Shown here one piece after another: positions 1 to 15,300 of a stretch of DNA of 64,000 nt. The notes under the pieces are model-generated. The model had not been told where the DNA came from and did no database searches. It saw only the letters and a program-made list of their open reading frames with translations. The stretch lies in contig NC_088300.1 in NCBI RefSeq assembly GCF_032854445.1, forward strand, positions 20,999,608 to 21,063,607. Reading direction: 5' to 3'. The translations under genes were made by a program, and so were the position numbers. Positions within the stretch are counted from its first letter, which is position 1. Every line of letters starts with the position of its first letter. Source of the stretch: Liolophura sinensis (taxonomy: Eukaryota > Mollusca > Polyplacophora > Chitonida > Chitonidae).

Positions 1-329
1 CTGAAGCTATCAGATCACTAAATCTATAATTACTCATACATGCACACCTCTTAATTAGCACCCTGAAAACAACACAACAAATATTTTGAAAGATAGTGGA
101 GTTGTATTAGATCCTGGAAAAACATGAACAGGATAGAGACTGGGCGATACGATGACCAATTTTCGTTCACATACCAGCCACTGTAGATGACGCAAACGTG
201 CTCCCATCTGGCTTCAAGATTTAACCCAGAAACCCCTATCTTCATTGTCAGCCAATCAGCGTTGATTCTGTATCCCTTTAAGATAGGCAAACTTAGATTG
301 TGGCATGACTGTGGAGAATGGTGTCTTAC

Positions 330-3300
330 CCCATCAAACTCCACCAGGAACTCTGTCTTCAATCTGCGGCTGTGCTCGTGCTCTCCTTCTCTTCTCTCAC
401 AAAGCAGAGAGTCTACCTCATCTGTTTACAAATATTCATAAAAAATTTACACTTACCATGCATCAGAAAAAGACTGATCAAACAAAGTTATCAAAAAACA
501 GCTTTTATGCCTGACATACACAAACCAATCCCTGATAAAACCTCTCGTCCATTTCTTTCTCCTTCCAACATTTTTTGAAGGCAACCCATTATGTACACAT
601 GTACAGATAAACTTTGTGACACTATGCTGATCTTTTTTTAAGTATACATAAATAAATCTAACATTTAGCAAGACTTCAAAACCTTATCATGACCATAAAA
701 AGTAAGATTTGATTGGTGTTTGAGTGAAAGATTATATTGTATGTCTATTATTACATTTTAATGCCCTACTCAAGAATTTGCTTAGTTACACAGGTAAGAA
801 TCTACTGAGTTAATAATTTCTATATACATTAGTCATGAACTCATGACGTGTAAAGGTATAGAGCCTTGAACTGACCTATAAAGATAACTGCTGGCTGAAG
901 GGCACGTGCCACACCAAACAACGCTCGTACCAACTTTTCACCTTCTCCTACCTGAAAACCCCAGGCACAGGTAACACGACACAATGAACAGCACAAAGAA
1001 AAGAAAAGTTCTATGTCATGTCATATATTTATATGTGATTATCTACGCGGCACACTCTTAACACACATGAAGGCATGAAGCCAGAGATCAAGCTGTATTG
1101 CATGTACATATCGTTACACTCAAACTCCTTACTTGTCAACAGCTAGAAGACTCACAAGGAAGGTCCTTATAATTTATCCAGTACATCAATAAAACAGTCT
1201 ATCAGATTTCTGATGCAATAGTGACTGAATGTTCAATTTATCTATTTCACTGATGTCCTACATCCTGCTCATGATGGAAGAAACTGGGCAGTTACACGGC
1301 TGAAAATTCACAGCTTCGATATCCCTAAAAATCTCTTGTTGTCTCGCACTCGGGCCCCTTTATAAGTGTATGTCAAAGATAGCACTTAAAACACTTGACT
1401 AACTGAGTAACAGAGAGAACGATTAATAGTGTCTATATAATGCCTAAAAGCCTAACAACTTAAAAATGTGTTCCAACAGTCCAGTGTGAATCAACATCTA
1501 TTACCATGGACATTATGTACTGTACTCACATATTTGGAAGTCAGGCTTGCCGCACTGATGTTGAAGAAAGTGGCTTTAGATTCATTCGCCACTGCCTTAG
1601 CCTTCAATATTCATGTATAAAAAAACAAAAAAGGAAACTGAGTGTTTAAGCACAAAAAAAAATCAAGTGCGGAATAAGTATTTCTGTATTTGATTGGTGT
1701 TACACAAAAGGATTGAGGACTTGATGAAACTTACATCTTGCATCTCGCTGAACAGCTTGTTTACAAGAATTAGCAGAATCTTTTGTTTTCGAGTACATCT
1801 TTGCAATGCATGAATATTAAGCTTAAATTTATTTATTCATTTATTTGATTGATGTTTTATGCTGTACTCAAAAATATTTCACTTCTACGACGGCAGGCAG
1901 CATGGTGAGATGAAACAGGGCATAGCCCAGATGAAAACCCATGACCACCGAAGCTTGCTGACTAAAGATTACCTCATATAAGTAAAAGCTTACACCTTGT
2001 ATAAAGTACAATGACCGTGTTTAAACTTTACAAATGCAGCCATTTTCATGGACAGCGCAAACATAGGTGCCCAGATATTATCACTAGTATGACATAGACT
2101 GGCTACAGCTACAGTTTGTCATCCCTAAACACTTTACTGACCAGCATTGTTTTGCCATTTCCTGGAGGTCCAAACAACAGAAGGCCTCTGGACGGAGCTC
2201 TCAAACCAGTGAACAACTGTAACAAACAGACCACTGGCCAAATGAACGCCAAGAAAAATATGGCAGAGAAAATTGACACACAATTTTTTCTCCTTCTAGT
2301 GATCATTACCTACAATGTACCTACAACTTAATAAATTCAGCCTGTTTGGCTCACTGAGTTTTACACAATTTTGACATTTCTGAAGTACTGGAGTTGTATC
2401 ATAAAAATATATCGCACATGTGTCTAGCTGCACCTTTGGTATTAAGAAATGACAATATCATTTTATTGTTGTACACCTTACTAAACTGATGTATCAACAT
2501 TTTTCAGAGTATAGTACCCCATTCACACGGGCAAAATTAAGCTGGTTTAACTTGAAAATGTGGCTCTGAGTCAGTTTGACGTCACCTGTGTGAATGCAAA
2601 GTGGGGGTTTTTCATCCACTTTGTTTGCCCCAGCTAGCGACAGGACTTTTAAGCCAGTTTCAGGGCTTCAGCAGGTCCATCAAAAATATTTCTCAAGGTA
2701 ACAAAATTAATTTATTAAGGATGCCTGTTTATTGATGTATTACATAGATGCAGTACTGTAAGTGATTGTTTAGCTCCTGACTGAACATACACATGTACAT
2801 AAACATTACTTCTGATATTTTCAATGTGAACGAGTACTTATTTCAGAACCTTTTTACCAGCGTCGTGCAACACGACAGCTCACTCATCTCTAAAGAACCA
2901 TTTGGTGTCAACAGATTAACAATGAGTGCATACTATGTCCACAAATTGCTTGTTCAGTCATACATGTATCTTCCCCTTTATACATTTTAGTAATAACTCT
3001 CACCTCTGGCCGTAATGCTGGAAGGATGACGATCTCTTGTAATGCTTGCTTAGCTACGTCTTGACCAGCTGGAAATAAAAAAAAATTCTTTCCATACACT
3101 GGTCATTAAAGCCACCCATCAATGTGAATTAATAGACCAGTCCAGTGCCATATGTATGCCTTCCTTCAAATCAATATATTATATACACCAGCTACATACT
3201 TTTCCAAAACATTGAGCTTTACACATTAAACACAAAAACCACTCTAAAATGAAGTATATATCAGATGAAAGACCATTAAAAAGAGTCCAGGAAAATAGTT

Positions 3301-6300
3301 GAATTTATTTTTTCAGAATTTTTTCACTAAGTAAAACTATTAAAAGATCAGATTCTATGGTACTCTGTTATGACCGTGAAGGTCACATCTATACTTTTTG
3401 TCTGAAATAATTTGGTTCAAGGTCAAATCCGCCAATGCATTCATAGATCTATATGTATTTGTATCTTTAATGATGAAATGTAGCAGTCTAATGTGTGTTA
3501 TAGCAACAACCTTATGAGATGTCCCTGGTCCCATTGTGGTCAGAAAAGGCCACCATAGAATAAAATATCAAATGCATTTTATTAGGTTAAACAAGTTGTA
3601 AAAAAAATAAATTCAACTACTTTCCTGGACAGTTTTTAACGGTCTTTCATTTGATACATACTTCATTTTCGTGTTTTCTTTCAGGTGTAGTGTAACAAAA
3701 AAAAATATTTTACCTGTCATTTATTTCGAGGATTCATGCACCCTTGCATGTTGTAGTGATAGTCTGCTTATACAAATATATCCAGACTACATTTTACACC
3801 TGTTCAGTTTACTCTGCACAAACCCCATGACCTATCAAACCATTAACATATTATACCTGCACATAAATGTCTGTAGCATACATATGAGATATCAGAATGT
3901 AAACATCTGCCTCAATTTTACAAATGTGTGCACATATATAATCCTGAAAACTTATCACTTAACTTATCACTTACCTATGTCACTGAAACGAACAGGGGGA
4001 CCGGAGTCAACAATTTCATTCAATATCAAATTAGCTAGCTTCTTATCAACATTTTTCAGGTTGCTCGGCAACTGTTTCTTCTTCACAGGTAAGTCTTTTA
4101 ACTGGTAACAAAACAGGAGAAAAAAGTAACAACTGTTGATGATAAATAACAGATTGTTTCCTCAACAAAGTTAAGCTATGATTTGATGAGATCTTTTGGC
4201 TGTGCTTCATGTCCTTGTCAGCACACACATGTTGCATTCACTTCAAATTTCTGATTAGTATTTCACAAGTGTGACAAGATAATTATGATCTGTGGAGAGC
4301 GCTGAACTAAGCATTTAACCTGGCAGGTAATTGTAGGAACAGTAGGTAACTAGTGTCTACGATATTTTGTCTATCTGTATCTGCAGCTAAAATCAGGTAT
4401 ACAGTTGAATCCTGGAGCTAAACATAGTAAGACACAGACATTGCTGTAAAAAAAATGCTCCTTGACAGCACAAGTGGTGGATGAGGTCACACCTAACCTC
4501 CAAGGTCATTTGCCTCTATTTTTTATTTTCCTATTTCTCAATTAAGCAGTAGCACAATACAGCCTATTTCTATGCATAAACAGATACTGTTACCTAGGCA
4601 ACAGTCATGTGACCCGCACTCACATTGTCTATGGAGGGCTGTCTGCTGACAGGGAGTGGTCGCCGCGGTGATGATGTAGGGCTGATCCCCACCCTAGGGG
4701 TTATCCTTGACCTCGGTAGTGTGTTACTCTTATGCACCATCAGTTGGTTTTTCATTGGCTTCAGGGGTTTGTTGGCAGCTACAGAGAGACACAATAAAAA
4801 TCAGTACTACTGTGTATGTTGAACTCATTTACTTACATGTATGTACATCACTTAACAGATGGTAGGGAAGGCCTTTCAGGTAACCTAAGATATGTCACAG
4901 TCAGATACAAACGAGTGATACCAAAGAATGTGGATCACACAAGACATGTTCTTGTTTGTTTGCTTCTCTTTGGATTAACTCGATTTCACCACTGTTTCAG
5001 CCATATCATAGTTGTGACTCCTTCTCACATTTAATTATTTATTTTATTTGTGGTTTAATTACACCATAGTCAATAATACTTCATTTGTATGCAGTGGGGA
5101 GAAACGGGGAAAACCCATTACCATTGGCAGGTTGCTGATGGACAATCCCATATATGACAAAAGGGAAAGCCAGTACGAGCTGGACTTGAACTCACAGCTA
5201 TCGCTTTGGAGAGAGGCTCCTTGGGCATTGTGTCGTGCTGGCACACTAACAACTAAGCTACACAGGCTGCAGCCTGCTTGTAGTAGCCTTTCTTTAGCAG
5301 CCTTGTGTGCAGATGTATTTATATTTCTGCCAGACTGGAATGCCTGGTAACAGCACGATGACACCTTGCTTGCCGTTATAGCATTATGCATCCACACAGG
5401 TTCCTTGCGCTCTTAACTGGGTCATTATGTTTCGATAAAAATGATGTCATGGTTTCCATTTATTATCAGAGTAGCATGCGGCGATTTGCTTATTCATTTA
5501 AAAACAAAACAATGTCAAACACAGTCAATCTAAATACATCTATGTGGAAGTTACATCACAGTTGATGCTGTTGGTAATTGTCCCCACATTTTGCATTCTT
5601 GCAAGATGGTCGGTCAGGGGTAGGATTTAGCTGTGTCATATACAGGTAGGCATAATATTGTAAAAAGTGGCAAATTAGTAGATTCATAAGAAAATCGCAT
5701 TCAGAGAAAACTTTATTCAGTTGGGGCGAAAAATTAGTGCAAAAAATCTACTGAAGCAAAGATCTTATTATATATTTCTACTATGTTTTCTGTATATGAT
5801 CCACATTTAATATTTCCCTGAAACTAGAAAAAAAATGTCCGGTACAAAATTTTAAATGTCAGGCACAAAGTCACTGGTACCAGACACACTGTTCGGTGCA
5901 GCTTGAATAGTTATTTGTAAGTCTTGAAAGTATTCCTAAACACTTTCTAATGCACAAATATAAATATTTCATAATACCAGATAAATACTATAGGAGATTT
6001 GGACAACACAGAAGTAAAGCCCATGCACTATTAAACACTTACATCTACACATGCATTACTGTAATCCTGCAACCTTTTCGCATGTTTTCAAAGAATTTAT
6101 TCAAGCACATTCTGAAGGCATTATTCTGTGTAGACTGATGAAATCATACTTTTTGTGCAGCCCTGAAACTGGCTAACCCAACCAATGTAGTTTTGTCAGC
6201 AAAATCAAATTAAAAAATTTTAAAGCTGCTCTTTCATATGCAAAAAGTTTGAGGAATTATGGTACTCGCTAAAAGTATTTGCAGCAAAATCTATCCACAA

Positions 6301-9300
6301 CTGGCAGTATACAGCACCGCGTTTTCTAAGTGTACATGTATGCTACAACTATGCTTTTGAAGTCATATATACTATACTGGACATTAATAATAGATAAATG
6401 ATATACTGTGAAATAACTTAAGCACTTTAGTATGTATAAACTGGTTTACACTCGCAGTCACTGCAAACCTACCTCCAGCAGTCTTAGATGCCCCAGCCGT
6501 TTTGTGGTAGCCATTCTTGGGTGCAGAGCACTCTGGCTTACTTGCAAGGGGAGCAACTCTATCCGTGCTCTCAGAATCCTCTGTCTTCTTAACACATGAC
6601 AAAGCCTTTTCTTTGTGGCAACGAAAAAGAGACAAACATGCACAACTAAACCAGAAAACCTCAACACAAAACAATTAAATACAAAGCAACATCAACTATA
6701 CCAAGCTACCACATAAAAAGTCTGTACAGGTTTCTGACTAGAGAACAAAACAGACGAAAGCACAAAACTGAATTACATCTCCATCCGAATGATTCAAGCC
6801 ATAGCGTCTTCAGGCTCAATTCAAGCATATACATTGTGCTTTATTGCGCTTGTTGAATTTTCTGATTTGCTTCTTTGACGTTCACACTCTAAATACATGT
6901 AGGTACATGTATAGGACAATTTTATCACACAAAGACCTTTAGAACCTTAAAGACGCCATGAATCCAACCGCGCAGAATACTAAGAGAGTACAGTCACAGG
7001 GAAAAGATTGAAACGTTAACAGCAAACTCCATCATCTGTCCTTTTCTTTTTATTTTTTCAAAATCTTACAGAAAAGAGAAAATCGACTCTACCTGAGCTC
7101 AAGCACACGTAAATATCAAACCTCAATAAACTGTGCATGGCCACATTTAATTAGCATTCAATGTAATGATCCTAGTCACTTCTTTGATGCTCCAACAGTC
7201 TCAGTTCTAAGCCAGGATGATCAACTATATGTTGACAATGGAAATCAACTACTTATGTTGACTGAGGCACAAATACATTTGTCATAAAGCTCCCAAGTCT
7301 TGAGTTTCACTGCCATCAGGGCTGTTATGGCTCTCTCTGTTATGGCTCTTTCCCCATACATGACCAAATGCCAATGAGTGCTCGGCAGATTGATCATTCC
7401 CCTCAGAGGCTTCTCACTGATTTGTTTTTTTTATCTGAATGGTGTAATACGATGTATTGTATTCCTCCAATTTATGGTGAAGGTCAGAGTTATGGTGGAA
7501 GGAAACTAAGGGTTTGAAAAAAATTACTCTGCTTCCCAGGAAGATTCCCTTCAAGAGTCTAAAAGTACCAATAAGTCAATGGTTTCAAGGCCAACTGCAA
7601 TGCTTTCAATTTTCGCAAAAATACTGCTTTCAAAAATACTTCTCTTGTTATTACAGAAGACTGTGGAAATAATTTATTCAGAATTTTTAATATATATCTT
7701 TACAACTGTCCAACATAAAGTCATCTGACCGCCATTGTCAAAAGAACCATTATATTTTTTAAAACATTTATGACAGGAACTTAGCGATGGACATTGTTTA
7801 TACAATGGTTCTTGTGGCAATGGTGGTCAGATGAATGATAAAAGAGTCCATTTCACAGAGATTTTCAAATCAGTTTTTCTAACTATTCTTGTAAATCATG
7901 TTGCCTTCTGCCAATATACCCTACACAACACCTCTTAGGAAAAAACTATGAGACATGTAACTGTTGATGTTTTGTGAAAGTCGCCCCAGAACCACTTTGA
8001 CATCACAACGTTCCACAGTCGAAGGGGAACAAGCCATGGCATTTAAAGCAAAAAATCTGGCATGGGAATCAGCCCCAGAGCAAGAAACTGTGCACTTCAA
8101 GCAGCGAAACTGACTACAGCTGTGAGTGACTGCAACTGACACACTCGTAAGGCCACTTTTTTTTTCAATTCAGTTTTACTCTTCTTTTCCTGTTCTTTAG
8201 CAAGCATACGTCTTATAAAGCTCCAAACATGCACTGAAGCAATGTATGGGTCATAAAATCTTCATTTTTTTTTTTTTTTTTGTAGAGTCTACTCACTCTA
8301 CAGTGTAGCGTTACACTCTACAGTGTAGAGTGAGGAAAATCACTAGACCACAAATGTACCTTTCTGAAAAATTCTTGAGCACGCAGTTATGCAATCAATA
8401 CAATTATAACAAATGTTCAGCATTATACTTCCGTTATGCATAACTTGTTAAATTTAATGATAGCTACAGGACCACATGTGATCTCAACCAGGATTCACGC
8501 ATGATTTCGTTATAGTTGGCACACATTACATAATACCAAGGCTTGACAATTTCCCTATCTAATCCATAATAACACTTATTTAATGTAAGACAGCCTATAT
8601 CTTTACTCACACAAAAAGAATGTTACTAAAGGAAAAAAAATCACAAAGATTTGAACTCTTCCTCTAGGTGCAACATAGTGACTTTGTTAGTTCACTGTAC
8701 TATGAAGGATGCCAGACAGACTATGGCAGAAATAAGGTTTTCCACTTGCAAAAATATGACAAAACGGATCACATTATAAAGTTTATTTTTTACATATGAA
8801 GGCAATCATTCACCAAAACAAAACTTTGACACCATGTAGAAATACACACATCAAAGTTTTAGTAAAGGTTTTTTTCTGGTTAACGCTGATCTTCATACTA
8901 TAAATTAAAGACACAGTGCCTCGTTGGAACGAAAAATTGTCATTTTTGATTAAGAAGGTATTTTTAGCGGGTTATTGCTAAGCAAACATCTCTTTTATGG
9001 CCATATAACTTTTATGGGTGATTCGACCAAGTTTTATACTTCTGATTCGAAAATTTACAGAACTGTGCTAGGATTCTGAAATTTGCATTTTCTTATCGAA
9101 CTTCTCTGGGGCCGATTCTCCGTCTTACCATACCAGATCCTTCAGACAGCTTGAATCTGTCACATATAGGGTACCACTTTCACACACTTATACAAAAAAT
9201 ACATGAAAAATTACATTAATCTTGACTGTATAATAACTTTCAATTTCCAATCAAAAGCCTTTGCAGTTTACTTTTTATCAAGAAAAAAATTTAGAGAGTC

Positions 9301-12300
9301 TGAAATAAAGTAAGACATAAAATAAAAAGTCTGTAATAAAGTAAGACATAAAATAAAAAGTCTGTAATAAAGTAAGACATAAAATAAAAAGCCTGTAATA
9401 GAGTAAGACATAAAATAAAAAGCCTGTAACAAAGTAAGGACAAGTATAAACAATCATGCATTTTTAAAATAAGACCATAAAACAAATTCTACTTCACTTG
9501 AGGCATGGACGCATTACAATATCTATAAAAGCCATGTGCAAATAAAACAAGTGGTACCAACTCTTCAATACTGGATATTTTTTTCGCTGGAATTATTTTT
9601 CGCGGTTAGTTCCATGCCAAAATTAAGTACTTCACAGTATTTCACTGATACGGCGGCAGCCAGCATTATTGTTGGGGGAAACTGGGCAGAGCCCAGATGA
9701 AACCCACAACCGTCAGCAGGTTGCTGGAAGACATCCTGAAATCTGCTGACCTGTGTACATGTACACGAGTGTGTGCATATTTACCATTTCCTGGGGAGTC
9801 ACTAGACACATGTACTAGCCTTACCTAAAACCTCCAGCCTATCCTCAGCCATCATTAAATTGGTCACCATTTTGTCCTTCAGTCTGCGCGCTTTATCAAA
9901 GGCTTGACCTGTAACATTCAAAGAATCCTTTGATAATTCAAAAAAAAAAAAAAACAACCAACAAACAACACTTTATTTCGCCGTCTACAGAACTACAACT
10001 GCGCCCTCTGAGCATAAGCCATGCTTTTGTCAGCTGACATGCCTTTAATCAGCCTCAACATGCCCCAGACATTTATACAGAAATCAACTGTATAAATGTC
10101 ACCAATAATATTATCAACTAAAGGAAAACAAAATGCTGGAAACACAAACAAAAACACATGTGCACATATAACATGATCTACACACCACTGTACACAATTA
10201 CCAAGAATAATAAGTAAGCTATATTGAGCTGTAAAAAAATGAAAATTATGTGAAACATTAAATAGCACAAGGTACAAATTTTAACAATATAAGTAGCTTA
10301 TAGCATAAACTTTTAAAGACATTTCATAAAAAAGTTAGATCTCTGAAATTTTCTGCCAACAGTTCTAAGAATTTTTTTTCACAGGAATGTTACCAAAAAA
10401 AAAAAAGGGATTCAATCATTTCCAAAGGTAAGACTTTGACATTTTGTTTTCTTAAACCAAGCCTGATAATGTGCCCTGTACATATGGGGGTGGAAGATGA
10501 ACTCCTGTATGTTATTTTTTCACTAAACATATCCATTACATAATGAAAAGGTCATTACCCGGTCCTGTCACGTCCACTGCGATTCCCTTCTGAAGCTCAC
10601 CAATGCCTCTTCTGTATAGCTCAACTGCTTGCTCCTTACGTCCTGTCAACAAGTAGAGTTTTAGTTATGTATTACAAATGGGGACTAAAACTGATTTCCA
10701 GCACAGGTAAATGAGACACCTTTCCCACCTGCATGTGTAGTAAATTGAGCCCAAGTTGTGGAGTTATTGTTCAAACCTGCCTTTGTAAAGAAGTACGCAT
10801 CCATTACAAGAGAAAAAGTATACAAACATAACAACTAATACCTTGTCTATACTCATCTAAAGCATTTGACAGTCCATAGCAAAACAGCTAAAGACTGTAA
10901 ACGCAGCTAAAGACTGTCACATAAACACTACCAAAGCAGAAAAAAGCTGTCAAGTGTAGCATATAAAATATTGTCTTGATTCAGAGGTCTTGTTTTCCAA
11001 CAAAAACAGGACACAAAAACTAAAAAAAAATCAGTAAATTGTTTCAAGCTTCTGTAAATTTTGAAACTTCAGCACTTTCTTAACAAAATGATACACCATA
11101 CTTCACTATGTCAAGAGAAATACTGAAGTGAATATTACATATACAAAATACTATCAGGTATACAAAACAGGAACAAAATTTAAACGTAACCTTTATCAGA
11201 GCTCTGAGTTCGTTTCTTACCAATCCTTGAAGATAATTATGTCATCAGAAATATTACTATCATAATCAAAATTACAATCATATTCATTTTTAGAGCCAAA
11301 GTAATTAGACTTAAGTCATGTCACATCTGTAAAATCTGGCCAAATGTTTAGGATGACGAGTTGGTATTAACTGTAATGATGATGAACTGAGGTTTCAAGG
11401 GAAAATGTGGACAATGCACATGGCGTCACATCATTTCCACGATGTTCTGCCTCAGGAGCCGCTTGGGTTTACCTAATTAACCTGTCAAATCCATGACATG
11501 GTTAGCCTTCTAATTGTGCCACTCTTACCCCCTCCTCTCCACAATCCTCACCCACAAAATCACAGGCAAACAATGTAATTACACCACACCCACATCACAA
11601 CAGTTACCTGCTGGTATTTAATTATCTTGCCCAGCATAGCTATCACAGAGCCCAGGCAATAAAACAGAGGGTTAATTTTACTGTACAGACTGTGGACTGT
11701 TGTGTAATGCAGGGTTTAAGGCGGGTTAACATAAGGGTATCAAATGGGGGTCTAATTTATGGAGGATTACTTTTCAGCATGTATCCTTATACCCGATATA
11801 CCCTAACTCATTTTTGGGACAGTTAGTAGTAGTGTTGAAAGTACAATATTACATTCCTTTACCTGCCTTTTGGAAAAGTAAATATATGAGTATGTTGTTC
11901 ATTACATGGTCTAACCATGTGAGAAAAAAAGAAACTTAATATTCCTGCTACAAATATATACATATTGGCTAAAAGAAGCAGGCCAGGTGTCTCAAAAATT
12001 AGAAGAAATAGGGTTATCAGACCTGGGCATACTGAGGAGATCCTCTTTCAGTTGAACTTGAGCTTAAGGTATTAATATGGGTTCAATGTTTTAACCATCT
12101 GCCCATAGTTATGTTGCATGCACATTGATTAACATGTCCACTGTCAAGAAAATCAAAAACTGGTGTGACCTTTCCACAGCCTCTACAGACAACCTTATAA
12201 TTGGTCTTTTTAGACTACAAGAGAAAAAGTGACCTCAAAAACTCTTGTTGATATTGAAAACTACAGTTGTTCTTAGCTTGATGTGGTTCATACGTCACTT

Positions 12301-15300
12301 ATGTATTTGCGTTGTACATTTAGGTAGGTAAATGTGTCCAAAAAGTCATTTCTTTCAGGTTTGCAAGAAGCATGCTGCTGTATGCACTTTAAACATGTCT
12401 GTGCACTAACAGTCCAGCTTGTCAACAAAGAAAACTTCAAAAATCATTTTCAACACAAATTAGACCTGCGTTCAGATCTGCAATGCTGTTATGAAAATAC
12501 CAGACGGGAAACACAAGAGCACATGAAAGCAACCTGATTAATACCAATCAATCCTCAAGAGAAAAAAAAAATGACACACTAGAAAAACTATTAGATAATT
12601 CTCTATCTTTTTCTTTATATCACCTTATTACACAAAGAGCAAGGTGTATTGTTCTTGTGTTTAGTGTTAGTAGCCAACTGCTATCTGTAATCATTAGCAA
12701 CTTGCACATAGCTCTGGCACTGACACAACAGGTGTTGTTAAATGCTATACGACCACTTAAGCTGTTCCTGGCATATTACCCTATCTCAAGTATATCAACA
12801 TCAGCCGGTCTATTGTAACTGTTACCATGTCAAAAGGCATAGTGATTCACAAAAGCTCAACTTTTGTACAGGAGCATGGGTACCGGTACACACTTCTTTT
12901 TCAAACAGACATCCAGGCAATACAGGGGACTTATAATGGCAGAGCATAGCCTTGAGGAATGTCAGAAGTTGTCTTGGGGAGGGGAAAACTGGGAGTGCCC
13001 AGACGCCCCAACATTCCCCCACCAGTAATCCCTACCCCGGAGGTACTTGAATAAACAGTCTGAACACACAATAATGTATTCACACTTTAACCCACATTTG
13101 CTCCATCCATTCACAATCAGATTTATGCTAATGACTGCTTCATTTGATATGCACTATTTACTACCTTTACTTTGACCCATTATACTGTACTTTGAAATGC
13201 TAAACAGTGCTTTCTGTCTGTTTTTCTAGCCCAAAGCTATAGTACCAGAGTGTGAAACAACGCTTGTATCATACATGTACCTTCTGCCAAGTATGAGAAA
13301 GGATTAAACCAAATGCAACACCTAATCATATAAAGAACTTTTACGACTTGTTAAACTTGTTAAAAGATGTACATGTACATACACACCTGTGGCGGCTTCC
13401 ACAACCACACGTCTGACTTAAGTCGAAATTTCAAGATACAATTGTTTACATAATTTTTTTAAAACTCTGACCACCTTTTTATCATGAAACAAAGCCATCC
13501 AAAATTTAAACTTCCACAGGCAAAAACTAATCAGTGTGAAAAGGTCTTAAATTTTGACTCAAGTCATTAAGAGCTTTGTGGGATTAGTCCGGGTACTGCT
13601 TTCCTTTCCTTTCTTCCTATATCTAATATGACATCTCACATTACAGCTAAAACAAAATGTTAATTCCATGGTCGTGTTAGTTGTGAAGCACTGGCAAAGT
13701 TTTTCATGTGAGCACATGTGCATTTAAAGTAGAGTAGAGCAGGAGGTTTGCAGTTCATCTGTCTCCTGGCAACCAGAAGGATGTTACCCCTGTGCATGTT
13801 CCCTCATCTCTCTCTCAGACAAGTTATACAGACAAGCAGGCAGGCCTGCAATCCCACATGGCTCACATTAGGGGTGCCAAGTCTGACCTTAACATGAAAC
13901 TCTACACTCCTATTGTTAACAATAATCAGCTTCCTCATCCCTCATATGGATCTGCTGCACCCAAAAGAGCCCCATTGCCCCCTTCTGAGTCTCAATCCTC
14001 TGGGCATCATGGTACATCTTTGTTTTCTTTTTCAATGCTTTTTAAGCAAAATAAAGTACATACACTTGGCCAGAAGAATGAGTCAAAGTTTTCTACAGCT
14101 TTGTCAAAGTGATAAACAACAGCAAGCATTGGTAAACTTAGGAAAAACTAATATCCTCCCCTCCTTTCTCTATATAACATGTCTCACCTTTCCACATCCA
14201 CAGTTACTGTAAGTTAAGACTTTACAGGTTAAGGAGTTATAGTCTTATAATTCAAGGTAACAGAGCCACAGTGGCCGAACTAATTATCCTCCCCACATGG
14301 ACAAACCTATAAAATTCTCCATACCATCGCCATAGAAACTCCTCCTGAGATTTATTGAACTATAATGGTAAATGTCAGAATGATGATGTGTAACTGCTTT
14401 TAACTGCAGCCTGCACAACGTTTCAAGCAACACAACAACTCCTGCCAGAAAGCACCTGTAACACTATACCAGTATTGTTAAGCACAATCATCTGGCCTAT
14501 CCCTCTTGCCTAGGAATAACTGGCAAATGCCACATGCTTAAGTAATGCTGATGTGTTTGAACTTCACAGCGTCCTTCCCAGCACCTCCACTTTCTGTTAT
14601 TACCACCATTGTTTATATCTCTATTTATCCTACAGCTTGATTCAGGCAACATAGATACTTCTTTCAGGTCTGGTAACACTGATTTAAAGAATGCAAAGTA
14701 TCACCATAACATTAAATGGTGCCTTATTAAATAGCAAATGTACAAGATTATAATACTGTTAATATATTAACATAAATTTATTATCCAGTACACTAAACAA
14801 AATTATGTACTGTTTGTAATAATACACCATCCGAGAAGCCCGGTAATATTGATTTACATAGTTCAAAGTATCACTATGACACTAAACACCATGTTTGTTT
14901 ACACACCATGAAATCAGGGTAAACCAGGAGACAAAGTGTATGCAAGAAGGGCAAACTGAAAATGATATTAAAATTGTGTTTCACGAAAACATACCAACGA
15001 GAAAATTCATTAGGGCAGGCACAGCATGGAAGAAAATTTGCGGCTGAATAATACATAAATTCTGTAGGTGTGCCTTCTAAAAAAATCAAACTGTGTCTCA
15101 CTAAGGTGGACTTGTGGGAAACTTCAGTTTTCCAAATTCTGAGACGTGGATTTCTATATTATAAGCAAATATTATAAGTACATGTTGCTGTCACATAAGT
15201 AATAACTGATATCTGTTTGAAAATACTGCCTTGCTTTCATCATTTTTTGCTTGGGGAATAATGCTGCGCTCAAAAATATTTGCTTATACCAAAGCCAACA

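Noticed and set aside
2519-2598. Small inverted repeat CATTCACACGGG / CCTGTGTGAATG
   Set aside because: Arms are only about 12 bp with a long loop; too short to separate from chance.
13792-14212. About 100-codon plus-strand frames in spastin intron 1
   Set aside because: Two overlapping frames of similar length, no domain, typical of chance in long introns.
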